The notes: a model not told the origin generated them from the letters alone. A stretch of DNA of 6,698 nt from Eubacteriales bacterium (GCA_030527765.1 JAUNAE010000202.1:1-6698); one strand, 5' to 3'; positions 1 through 5,413 are shown, counted from the first letter of the stretch. Numbers and translations: made by a program.

Positions 1-595
1 CCGGCTGCTGTCCATCATGTGCCTTCCACATACATTCTGTAAGTTTCATATCTGTAAAAACTGCCTTAAATGAAGATTCTTCAGGCGAGCACGCATAAAT
101 TCCAAATTGAATTTTTTCTTTTCCGTGATTCAAATGACAGACTCTCATCTGCTTGAATCGAATACCGTCCTCTGAACACTCAATACAATAGTCATCCTCT
201 CTTCTGCTTAATCTATACCACATGGATTTAACAGATGCATCGATTTCCGTTGTAGCCCAGTCTGAGAATCCATCGTTTGTAACAACACTTCCCAAATGCT
301 GAAACTCCTCATTTTCATATTCGATCGATCCCTTTAGCCAATTATCACTATCCAGATATAAAACGATTCCACACTGATCAAATCGGTGATGGCTTTCCGT
401 AAAATCCGTTTTCACTACAAAGCTAAAAAACTTTTCTTCAGTTTCCATTTGGAAAACAGGTGCATTGTCATTTCTAAAATGGTAATAGGTTCTCTGCCAT
501 AAGTCTGTTTTCGGTTTTGTGATAATTTCTATTCTATCTTCTGAAATACTATATTCCAGAGGTTCCCTCGTCCATTTAAAATTTCTGATATTCAT
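1..595 (-). CDS. DUF1349 family protein, C-terminus cut by window edge
   Basis: Reading the minus strand from the ATG at 595-593 gives 198 codons without a stop, running off the window at position 1. AAAGGAAA lies about 7 bases upstream and supports this start. The protein begins MNIRNFKWTREPLEYSISED. It carries the conserved DUF1349 pattern: TDLW near residue 33, FDQCG near 73, IEYE near 93, LGSVVTN near 103, SDWAT near 112, WYRLSRR near 126 and YACSP near 170. DUF1349 proteins are cytosolic, concanavalin-like beta-sandwich proteins of about 190-200 residues without a firmly known reaction. Yeast 'regulation of enolase 1' is a distant relative. Only a few C-terminal residues are probably missing. 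No signal peptide or membrane segment is seen. It is separated from phzF by about 200 bp, so it may have its own promoter. The family call is from remembered pattern, not from a search. Confidence 0.85.
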   Translation of the reverse strand, partial: MNIRNFKWTREPLEYSISEDRIEIITKPKTDLWQRTYYHFRNDNAPVFQMETEEKFFSFVVKTDFTESHHRFDQCGIVLYLDSDNWLKGSIEYENEEFQHLGSVVTNDGFSDWATTEIDASVKSMWYRLSRREDDYCIECSEDGIRFKQMRVCHLNHGKEKIQFGIYACSPEESSFKAVFTDMKLTECMWKAHDGQQP

Positions 596-596
596 A

Positions 597-761
597 TATT
601 TTTCCTTTACAATTTATATCTTAAGAATCACACAACAAGCTTCCATTACAAAAAAGGAATGCAGAACCTGTATCATCCCCGGCACTTATTATATAACTGT
701 TGAACGTAATCCGGATGAACAAGAAAGGGTCTGGACATTCCAAAGAATTTTAAAATTATAA
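597..761 (+). other. Orphan protein-like C-terminal tail, possibly a gene remnant
   Basis: This plus-strand reading frame is the only protein-like content in the gap between the DUF1349 and phzF genes. Its last part, from about 650 to the TAA at 759-761, reads CIIPGTYYITVERNPDEQER followed by VWTFQRILKL. That is a balanced, charged composition unlike random AT-rich DNA. No start codon with a ribosome binding site lies in the gap. Upstream, the frame runs into the antisense of the DUF1349 gene, so that part is not coding. It could be the end of a lost gene or mobile element, or chance. I do not recognise the family. Confidence 0.25.
755..760 (-). promoter_or_regulatory. Candidate extended -10 box for the DUF1349 gene
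   Basis: On the minus strand, TATAAT at 760-755 is preceded by TGT, giving the extended -10 pattern TGnTATAAT. There is no good -35 box 17 bases upstream, which an extended -10 can tolerate. Transcription would start near 748 and leave a leader of about 150 bases before the ATG at 595. A second bare TATAAT occurs at 693-688, also without a clear -35. Both are in AT-rich DNA, so chance matches are possible. Confidence 0.35.
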
Positions 762-795
762 CACATTCTTTCTGAACATCTTCCCGATCGTTTTT

Positions 796-1575
796 TCACA
801 ATATTTGTAATTCAGCAATGGATATTAATCTCGCATCTCCCCGAATTGCGATTCTCTCTGCACTCATCAACCTGCACTTCAGATAACCACCGCGTTTAGA
901 TGCCTGATAAGCGGTAATCTCGTCTTTTTTCAGGTTTTGTGCCCAGTAATCAGCTAATTGACAATGTGCCGATCCACAAACGGGATCTTCGGGAATTGAT
1001 AATTTAGGGCAAAAACTTCTTGAGACGCAATCAGTATCCGCACCGCGCGCAGTAGCATTTTGAATTCGGCCTTCGATTTTTTTCAATAATTCCTGATTTG
1101 GCGTCATGTTGCGGACCTGTTCCTCGTTTTCAAACACACAGATCAGGTCCAGACCTAATATTGCTTTTATGGGTCGAACACCGAATGCCGTTTCCATATC
1201 ATCTGTTACCGGAATCTCAGTCAGCTCATATCGCGGAAAATCCAATTCCAGCATTTTTCCGTTTCTTCTGACAATTAATTCTCCGCTGAGTGTATTAAAA
1301 CGTACTTCATTGAGATCTGTGTCGTAAAAATTCAAAATAACATAAGCTGAAGCCAGTGTTGCATGTCCACAGATCTCCACTTCTGTTCCCGGTGTGAACC
1401 AGCGAAGATGGTATCCTTTTTCTTCTTTTACGATATATGCAGTCTCGGAAAGATTATTCTCTGCTGCAAGGCTCATCATAAATTCTTCTGACGGCCATTT
1501 ATCCATAACGCACACTGCTGCCGGATTTCCTTTAAAAGGTTCTGCAGTGAATGCATCAACGATATATTGTTTCAT
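796..1575 (-). CDS. PhzF family isomerase (phenazine-biosynthesis-like protein)
   Basis: This 259-residue cytosolic protein belongs to the PhzF family, which has the diaminopimelate-epimerase fold. Pseudomonas PhzF isomerises a dihydro-hydroxyanthranilate intermediate. Most homologues in Clostridia have no known substrate, and no other phenazine gene is present here. The N-terminus has the typical AFTAEPFKGNPAAVC. Glu44 in NNLSETAY matches the catalytic glutamate (Glu45 in PhzF), and His71 in CGHAT and Asp197 in PEDPVCGSAH match other active-site residues. The late motifs SKRGG (226-230) and GDARLI (246-251) are also present. The length is at the short end of the family. The start at 1575 is supported by GGAGAGG about 6 bases upstream. 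The gene begins 22 bases after the second small ORF and is probably co-transcribed with the EamA gene. No T-rich terminator hairpin is visible after its stop. Confidence 0.95.
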   Translation of the reverse strand: MKQYIVDAFTAEPFKGNPAAVCVMDKWPSEEFMMSLAAENNLSETAYIVKEEKGYHLRWFTPGTEVEICGHATLASAYVILNFYDTDLNEVRFNTLSGELIVRRNGKMLELDFPRYELTEIPVTDDMETAFGVRPIKAILGLDLICVFENEEQVRNMTPNQELLKKIEGRIQNATARGADTDCVSRSFCPKLSIPEDPVCGSAHCQLADYWAQNLKKDEITAYQASKRGGYLKCRLMSAERIAIRGDARLISIAELQIL

Positions 1576-1597
1576 AAAAGACCTCTCCCTATCATTC

Positions 1598-1669
1598 TTA
1601 TTTTTTCTGCTGAATATCCAGAACGATCATAAATTTATCTTTATCGAGTTCCTCTACAAGTTCACTCAT
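1598..1669 (-). CDS. Possible 23-residue peptide overlapping the preceding small ORF
   Basis: An ATG at 1669-1667 opens a frame of 23 codons that ends with TAA at 1600-1598, 22 bases before phzF. It overlaps the end of the 35-residue ORF by 8 bases (ATGAGTGA), a layout that allows translational coupling. A GGAG lies about 10 bases upstream. The peptide is charged and begins MSELVEELDKDKF. The same frame is open upstream of this ATG to about 1753, giving protein-like text such as LQAVSITRSRAA. It may therefore be the tail of a frameshifted or decayed longer protein rather than a separate gene. I do not recognise a family. Confidence 0.35.
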   Translation of the reverse strand: MSELVEELDKDKFMIVLDIQQKK

Positions 1670-1769
1670 TGCCGCACGGCTCCGTGTGATAGACACGGCT
1701 TGTAAAGTATATGATTCCCGCAAGCACTGCAATGAATATACTCGCAAAAATCAACATCCACATCAGCAT
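1662..1769 (-). CDS. Small single-pass membrane protein, 35 residues
   Basis: A short ORF reads ATG at 1769-1767 to TGA at 1664-1662. AAGAGGAGATA, one of the best ribosome binding sites in the window, ends about 7 bases upstream. The product starts MLMWMLIFASIFIAVLAGII, a single hydrophobic helix of about 22 residues, followed by YFTSR and a short polar tail ending CGNE. The positive residue after the helix suggests that the C-terminus faces the cytosol. It lies 42 bases after the EamA stop and 86 bases before phzF, so it is probably in their operon. A role as a small accessory subunit of the transporter would fit the position but is inference. An alternative is the remnant of a longer membrane protein broken by frameshift into the next small ORF. 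Confidence 0.55.
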   Translation of the reverse strand: MLMWMLIFASIFIAVLAGIIYFTSRVYHTEPCGNE

Positions 1770-1811
1770 AGTATTGTATCTCCTCTTTTTTAGTGTAGAA
1801 GCTGCTGTTCT

Positions 1812-2225
1812 TTAAAGAACCATAAACAATGTTCCGGCTGTGATCAAAATTGATCCGATCGCCGACTTCCAGGTAAACTGCTCATGCAAGAATATGAATG
1901 CCAGAATCAGTGTCAGTACCACGCTCATTTTATCGATCGGCACGACCTTGGAAGCTTCTCCCATCTGCAGCGCTTTGTAATAACAGAGCCAGGATGCACC
2001 GGTTGCTATTCCTGACAAAATGATAAACAGCAGGCTTTTTTTGGATATATCCGTGATTCCGGACTGTGTTCCCGATATAAATACCATTATCCAGGCCAGC
2101 GCCAGAACAACAATTGTTCTGATGGCGGTCGCCAATGTTGAATTAACGCCTTCGATTCCAATTTTTGCCAGTATCGAGGTCAGTGCCGCAAATACAGCTG
2201 ATAATACTGCATATAATAACCACAT
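1812..2225 (-). CDS. Half-size EamA (DMT superfamily) transporter
   Basis: This 137-residue integral membrane protein contains one EamA domain with five predicted helices at about 3-22, 29-51, 64-83, 95-114 and 119-137. Full-length EamA permeases carry two such domains (about 290 residues, ten helices). One-domain proteins of this size are a known class that would need to pair as dimers. Characteristic text includes AKIGIEGVNSTLATAIRTIV in the first half and LCYYKALQMGEASKVVPIDK before the fourth helix. The substrate is not deducible; DMT proteins export metabolites, amino acids or drugs. The start at 2225 has AGGAG about 10 bases upstream. It lies 54 bases after the last stop of the decayed ABC operon, with no convincing promoter between. 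It is followed closely by the 35-residue membrane peptide and phzF. Confidence 0.92.
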   Translation of the reverse strand: MWLLYAVLSAVFAALTSILAKIGIEGVNSTLATAIRTIVVLALAWIMVFISGTQSGITDISKKSLLFIILSGIATGASWLCYYKALQMGEASKVVPIDKMSVVLTLILAFIFLHEQFTWKSAIGSILITAGTLFMVL

Positions 2226-2279
2226 TTTCCGTATGCTCCTATAACTTAGAGAGAATTCACTCCATCTATAATGAAGTGT

Positions 2280-2415
2280 TCAGATATATCGAGATAAAAA
2301 CTGTCTTGTTCTTTCATTTTGGGGATGCTCAAACAGTTCCTCCGGTGTTCCGCTCTCCAGGACTTGTAGGCTCATCGAATAACATTACTTCGGGGTTCAT
2401 GCACAGAGCTCTTGC
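2280..2415 (-). pseudogene. Remnant of an amino-acid ABC transporter ATPase (GlnQ-like)
   Basis: Two out-of-frame fragments of a polar-amino-acid ABC ATPase lie back to back on the minus strand. The first (2415 to about 2361) reads ARALCMNPEVMLFDEPTS, the Walker B region. The second (2360-2280) reads LESGTPEELFEHPQNERTRQ then FLSRYI and a TGA stop, the usual C-terminal tail of GlnQ/HisP-type ATPases. Missing are the Walker A half, the Q-loop, the LSGGQ signature, and everything between the Walker B segment and the tail, including the H-loop. Intact relatives have about 240-250 residues, whereas fewer than 50 remain here, in two frames. It cannot make an ATPase. The first fragment is fused out of frame to permease sequence at about 2415. 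Confidence 0.88.
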
Positions 2416-2508
2416 CCAATGATCGTGCCGAACAGCGATACTTTTAATGTTCCCGCAATACCGTTCAGCCAGATTTTACGGCTGTTCAAAGCCATATAAA
2501 TCATGATA
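2416..2508 (-). pseudogene. Remnant of the ABC transporter permease, N-terminal segment only
   Basis: About 30 codons survive between the binding-protein and ATPase fragments. They read MIYMALNSRKIWLNGIAGTL followed by KVSLFGTIIG. This resembles the start of His/Glu/Gln/Arg-type permeases, where a conserved 'NG..TL..S..GT.IG' pattern opens the first transmembrane helix. The remaining five or so helices and the EAA loop are absent. The fragment stays in frame with the binding-protein fragment upstream (a fusion of 150 codons from the ATG at 2849) and then runs into ATPase sequence in the wrong frame, ending at a TGA at 2399-2397. The boundaries are approximate. Confidence 0.75.
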
Positions 2509-2954
2509 TCAAGCATGTTGGGAATAGTATCTACAGGAGAAATATGATCAACTCCCTCGATCTGATCGATTACTGTATTAAGCTTGGTGCCCTTCTGTCC
2601 GAGCAGACTTGCACCGGCAAAGTCGGAGAGCTGAGTGGCATTGGCATACTTACTGTCTCTCTGAACCAGAAGACCATATTCAGTCTTTGCGGTCGCATAG
2701 GTATCAGAGAATGCCGCGGCCTGCTTATGAACGTCGGAATCAACAATACCGGAGACGATCATGTCGATCTGGCCGTGATTTAATCCTTCCAGCAAACCTT
2801 CCCAGGGAAGTTTTACCACTTCAATTTCGACATCCATATTTTCAGCCACCAGTTTTGCGATCTGAATGTCATATCCCTCCGCATCCTGTAAATATTCCGG
2901 CCAGCATACCGATTCCGAGAATTACCGCAGTTATTTTCTCATCTTCTTAAACAT
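2509..2954 (-). pseudogene. Remnant of an amino-acid ABC transporter substrate-binding lipoprotein
   Basis: The minus strand starts at an ATG at 2954, 23 bases after the radical SAM stop, but meets TAA after seven codons (MFKKMRK). One extra A in the AAAA run would restore a lipoprotein signal peptide continuing ITAVILGIGMLAGIFTGC, with the lipobox cysteine at 2883-2881. Right after it, sequence that should encode about 30-50 residues is missing, and the frame changes. From 2876 the text is typical of family 3 binding proteins: GYDIQIAKLVAENMDVEIEV, LPWEGLLEGLNHGQIDMIVSG, and later GQKGTKLNTVIDQIEG. At IPNML (about 2513) it breaks off and joins permease sequence, losing the C-terminal lobe. 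An ATG at 2849 opens a 150-codon fusion with no signal peptide. It is non-functional in my judgement. Confidence 0.88.
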
Positions 2955-2977
2955 ATCTTATCTCTCAACTTTCTTTA

Positions 2978-3883
2978 TTACTTATTCTTTTTTGCCGCCT
3001 TCTTCGCAGACGGAGTCAGTTCCTCATGGAAGAAATAATTCACTACGATCGGCGGCTCCTCAAACGGCCGCTTCATAGAGTCATCATCCCTCAAATAAAT
3101 CAGTCCCTGCTCTCTCGTGAATTCCTTCATTTCTTCATCAAGTCCCGACCAGTAGCTTCTGTCCTTCTTGTTATAAATTGCCTCATAGAGAGGAACGAGA
3201 TCCGGGTACTTCGATTTGATATAATTCATGATCACGGTCTTGTAGGCTCCGCGAAGATTCAGGTTTTCCAGCCAGACAAGATTACACTGATCCTTCGCCC
3301 GAAGGATGATCTCCTTTACATCCGTGATTCCGGGAAAGATCGGCGAAATAAAGCATGTCGTTCGCACTCCCGCATCATGAAATGCTTTCATCGCGGCAAG
3401 TCTCCGCTCAATGCTCATAGCTTTGTCCATCTCGTCCCTAAATTCTTCATCCAGAGTATTGATCGACCATGATACGCGCGCATTCGGAAAAGTCCTGATC
3501 AGATCCAGATCTCTGACTACAAGATCGGATTTTGTGGCAATACTGATGGTGCATCCGCTGCCCTGCATCTGTTTCAACAGAGTTCTGGTTCTTTCGTACT
3601 TTTCTTCCAACGGCTGGTACGGATCGGTGACGGAACCGATGAACAGTTCCTTCCCCGCATATTTGGCGGGATTTTTGATATCCGGCCAGTTTTTAATATC
3701 GACGAATGTTCCCCATTCTTCCTCATGTCCGGTAAATCGCTTCATAAAGGATGCATAGCAATACTTACATGCATGTGAGCATCCTCCATAGGGATTTACA
3801 GAATAATCCGCTACCGGAAGATTCGATTTTGTGAGAACACTTTTTGTATTAATTTCTTTTACTATGATATCCATCTCGCACAT
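2978..3883 (-). CDS. SPL-family radical SAM protein (spore photoproduct lyase-like)
   Basis: This 301-residue protein belongs to the radical SAM group related to spore photoproduct lyase and to Rv2578c. Members bind a 4Fe-4S cluster and S-adenosylmethionine. Most outside true SplB have no established substrate. The cluster motif CSHACKYC is a CxxxCxxC at Cys35, Cys39 and Cys42, inside NPYGGCSHACKYCYASFMKR. GSVTDPYQPLEEKYERTR (83-100) and TKSDLVVRDLDLI are typical of this group. The tail is lysine-rich (SAKKAAKKNK). I chose the ATG at 3883 because GGAG lies 9 bases upstream. The frame is open 33 codons further, but that would overlap the MarR gene and add atypical sequence. It follows MarR by 53 bases with no terminator, so it is probably in the same transcript. 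DNA repair is possible but unproven. Confidence 0.93.
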   Translation of the reverse strand: MCEMDIIVKEINTKSVLTKSNLPVADYSVNPYGGCSHACKYCYASFMKRFTGHEEEWGTFVDIKNWPDIKNPAKYAGKELFIGSVTDPYQPLEEKYERTRTLLKQMQGSGCTISIATKSDLVVRDLDLIRTFPNARVSWSINTLDEEFRDEMDKAMSIERRLAAMKAFHDAGVRTTCFISPIFPGITDVKEIILRAKDQCNLVWLENLNLRGAYKTVIMNYIKSKYPDLVPLYEAIYNKKDRSYWSGLDEEMKEFTREQGLIYLRDDDSMKRPFEEPPIVVNYFFHEELTPSAKKAAKKNK

Positions 3884-3936
3884 ATATATCTTCTCCGTTC
3901 TCCGATCATCTATGCTTGCCGGACGTCTCAGATGAT

Positions 3937-4398
3937 TTATTTTCCTCTCGGTATCTCCGCCATAGCCGTCTCCAGATTGCAAAGAATTCTCTCCAGATAT
4001 GCCTCTACTGCTTCGATCTCGTTTTCTTCAAATCCATCGTAGAAAATGCTGCTTAATTTTTCGCTGATCTGATTTCCAACCTGCTCCTGATCAATACCGG
4101 TCTGCGTCAGATCAAACCATTTCTTTCTTTTATCTTTTTCGTCCTGGACGCTGACAACAAGCCCCTGCTCTTCCTCTAATCGCTTTAGCATTAATGTGAG
4201 CGTGCTGTTGGCAAGTCCTGTCACTTTCGCGAGCTCCGATGCTGTCTGCGGTCTCTTGTCCCAAAGTGCGGAAATGATCTTTCCCTGCTCCGCGTTATAA
4301 AGTGCTCTTCCGTCGTTGGTCAGCAGCCTGTTAAACAGCCGCCCGTTAAGCAGATGAATCTTCAGTGTCAAATATCCGCCGTTCTTTGTCGCTGTCAT
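3937..4398 (-). CDS. MarR family transcriptional regulator
   Basis: This 153-residue cytosolic DNA-binding protein has the MarR layout: an N-terminal helix for dimerisation, a winged helix-turn-helix at about 36-100, and C-terminal dimerisation helices (about 104-148). The recognition region reads TASELAKVTGLANSTLTLML (52-71), followed by KRLEEEQGLV and a charged wing containing DEKDKRKKWF (86-95). MarR proteins usually repress their own operon until a small ligand binds. Its ATG at 4398 overlaps the TGA of the esterase as ATGA, indicating translational coupling. The operon promoter contains three palindromes that would suit a MarR dimer, so autorepression is likely. The ligand is unknown; the partnership with an esterase suggests an ester or its hydrolysis product. 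Confidence 0.93.
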   Translation of the reverse strand: MTATKNGGYLTLKIHLLNGRLFNRLLTNDGRALYNAEQGKIISALWDKRPQTASELAKVTGLANSTLTLMLKRLEEEQGLVVSVQDEKDKRKKWFDLTQTGIDQEQVGNQISEKLSSIFYDGFEENEIEAVEAYLERILCNLETAMAEIPRGK

Positions 4399-5096
4399 TT
4401 GTTATTTTCCTTTTCTGTAAGTTGAAGCAGGATCCAATTTAATCCCTTTGCGATACGCAGCGGTACATCTTTGAAATGATTTCCTGGATTTTTCTCGAAA
4501 ACTGCTGTAATTCCCCTGGTCTCGTATACTTTGCACAGCTCCTCCATATTGGATTCCGTTGTGGAGAGATATGGATTCTTTGTGCGGCTTTCTCTGTCTC
4601 CCAGTGATAAGTAGATGCATTCAGGCTCTTTCAAGATGCTTTGTTCTTTGACATACTCCTTAAAATTCGGGAACCATACAGAACCGGAGGGTGCTGCGTA
4701 TGCGTCAAAATATTTACTATGATGAACAGCATACAATGCAAACAGACCTCCCATGGAATAACCGTTCAGTATCTTACATCCGGCTCCCGGCACAATCGTC
4801 TCAACATACGGAATAATTTTTTCCTCCAGTATATTTAAGTAAGCATCCGCCTCGCCGGTAAAATGATCGTCCTTTGCGACGATCGGACTCTGCGGCCAGG
4901 GAGAAAGTTCTTCATCCCACCTTATCCCGGTGATCGATACCAGATGAAATTCCGGACATCCGATCTCTCTGCATGCTGTGAGGACCGCCTCCGCACTCTC
5001 CCCAAAGTCGTTGGAATAAACAACAGGTGCATCTTCCCGGCCGCATTTATGCACCGTCACCTTTTTTCCTTCAATATTTTTCGTAACTATATTCAT
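4395..5096 (-). CDS. Alpha/beta-hydrolase esterase (putative esterase, EsterD/IroE-like)
   Basis: This 233-residue protein has the alpha/beta-hydrolase fold. The nucleophile elbow GYSMGG places Ser114 in the active site, and Asp167 (LSLGDRESRTKN) and His207 (NPGNHF) are the likely rest of the triad. LGDRE followed by RTKN is typical of esterases related to Fes/IroE and other 'putative esterase' proteins, which cleave siderophore, acyl or simple esters. No siderophore genes are nearby, so the substrate stays open. There is no signal peptide, so it is probably cytosolic. The start at 5096 has AAGGGAA about 7-8 bases upstream. It is the first gene of the minus-strand operon, overlaps the MarR start by four bases, and is preceded by a promoter flanked by palindromes. 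Confidence 0.92.
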   Translation of the reverse strand: MNIVTKNIEGKKVTVHKCGREDAPVVYSNDFGESAEAVLTACREIGCPEFHLVSITGIRWDEELSPWPQSPIVAKDDHFTGEADAYLNILEEKIIPYVETIVPGAGCKILNGYSMGGLFALYAVHHSKYFDAYAAPSGSVWFPNFKEYVKEQSILKEPECIYLSLGDRESRTKNPYLSTTESNMEELCKVYETRGITAVFEKNPGNHFKDVPLRIAKGLNWILLQLTEKENNK

Positions 5097-5144
5097 ACTC
5101 TGTTCCCTTCATGAAGTTTTATGCTGCATTATTTTTGATATTTA

Positions 5145-5217
5145 TTTTATATAAAACATTTATCTTGTCTCGATATTACTATATAAAATAATTTACGTCA
5201 ATTCTTTTTATATAAAA
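5145..5217. promoter_or_regulatory. Three spaced TTTTATATAAAA palindromes, candidate MarR operators
   Basis: A perfect 12-bp palindrome, TTTTATATAAAA, occurs at 5145-5156 and again at 5206-5217. A 10-of-12 match (TACTATATAAAA) lies between them at 5177-5188. The start-to-start distances are 32 and 29 bp, about three helical turns each, so the sites would face the same side of the DNA. Relative to the predicted esterase promoter they sit just after the start site, in the spacer, and just upstream of -35, which is a layout for repression. The MarR protein encoded in the operon is the natural candidate to bind. The local AT-richness means some of the similarity may be chance. Confidence 0.45.
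5173..5201 (-). promoter_or_regulatory. Predicted promoter of the esterase-marR operon
   Basis: On the minus strand, TTGACG at 5201-5196 and TAATAT at 5178-5173 are separated by 17 bases, matching the main sigma-factor pattern. Transcription would start near 5166, about 70 bases before the esterase ATG. The prediction rests on pattern only, in AT-rich DNA. It gains weight from the palindromes arranged around it. Confidence 0.5.
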
Positions 5218-5220
5218 TTA

Positions 5221-5356
5221 TTCGAAATATGTAGACCTAAAATAACAGAGTCGAAGCTGAGCCGAAATGTCAAAAATTATCAGACATTTTCTCTCTGCTG
5301 AGCCCTTCAGGTTGATTTTCAGACAGAAATTTTTCTATTTTATATTGTTAAATAAT
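5221..5356. other. Non-coding stretch with nested repeats between divergent promoters
   Basis: The intergenic region between the esterase and the antiporter is 340 bp. Its middle holds no ORF, tRNA or riboswitch that I can recognise. It contains an inverted repeat, AAATGTC (5265-5271) and GACATTT (5283-5289), flanked by a direct repeat GCTGAGCC (5256-5263 and 5297-5304) and by CAGAG/CTCTG (5246-5250 and 5293-5297). TCAGACA is repeated at 5280-5286 and 5319-5325. It could be a regulator-binding region or an untranslated RNA. Nothing in it decides which. Confidence 0.3.
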
Positions 5357-5385
5357 TTGATTTATTTATAACATCGAGCTATACT
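5357..5385 (+). promoter_or_regulatory. Predicted promoter of the antiporter gene
   Basis: TTGATT at 5357-5362 and TATACT at 5380-5385 are separated by 17 bases, close to the sigma-A consensus. Transcription would start near 5392, giving a leader of about 45 bases. The -10 box lies inside a small palindrome (AGCTA-TAC-TAGCT, 5377-5389), so a repressor could cover it. Confidence 0.6.
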
Positions 5386-5390
5386 AGCTG

Positions 5391-5413
5391 ATTGGTGACA
5401 AAAAATCACCAAT
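5391..5413 (+). promoter_or_regulatory. Perfect 8-bp hairpin or operator at the antiporter transcript start
   Basis: ATTGGTGA (5391-5398) and TCACCAAT (5406-5413) are exact inverse complements separated by CAAAAAA. They start at the predicted transcription start and end 23 bases before the ATG, just upstream of the ribosome binding site AAGGAA at 5421-5426. There is no T-run afterwards, so it is not a standard terminator. It could be a protective 5' RNA stem, or a dimeric operator downstream of the promoter. Confidence 0.5.

Noticed and set aside
1106..1705. Plus-strand ORFs opposite phzF and the small ORFs
   Set aside because: They are antisense to the well-supported phzF frame and have no ribosome binding site or recognisable domain.
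1675..1705. CACGG-CT-CCGTG palindrome near 1676-1687 as a terminator after the EamA gene
   Set aside because: The two-base loop is too small for a stable hairpin, there is no T-run, and it lies inside the small ORF.
2397..2849. A genuine intact 150-residue binding protein
   Set aside because: It lacks a signal peptide and the C-terminal lobe, and its last part is permease and then out-of-frame ATPase sequence.
3884..3982. Longer start for the radical SAM gene, 33 codons upstream
   Set aside because: It would overlap the MarR gene by 46 bases, its extra residues are unlike the family N-terminus, and the ATG at 3883 has a well-placed GGAG.
4641..5114. Plus-strand ORFs opposite the esterase
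   Set aside because: They are shadows of the esterase gene, with unusual composition and no start signal.
5391..5413. Rho-independent terminator upstream of the antiporter
   Set aside because: No T-run follows the stem on either strand, and it sits directly after a good promoter and before the ribosome binding site.
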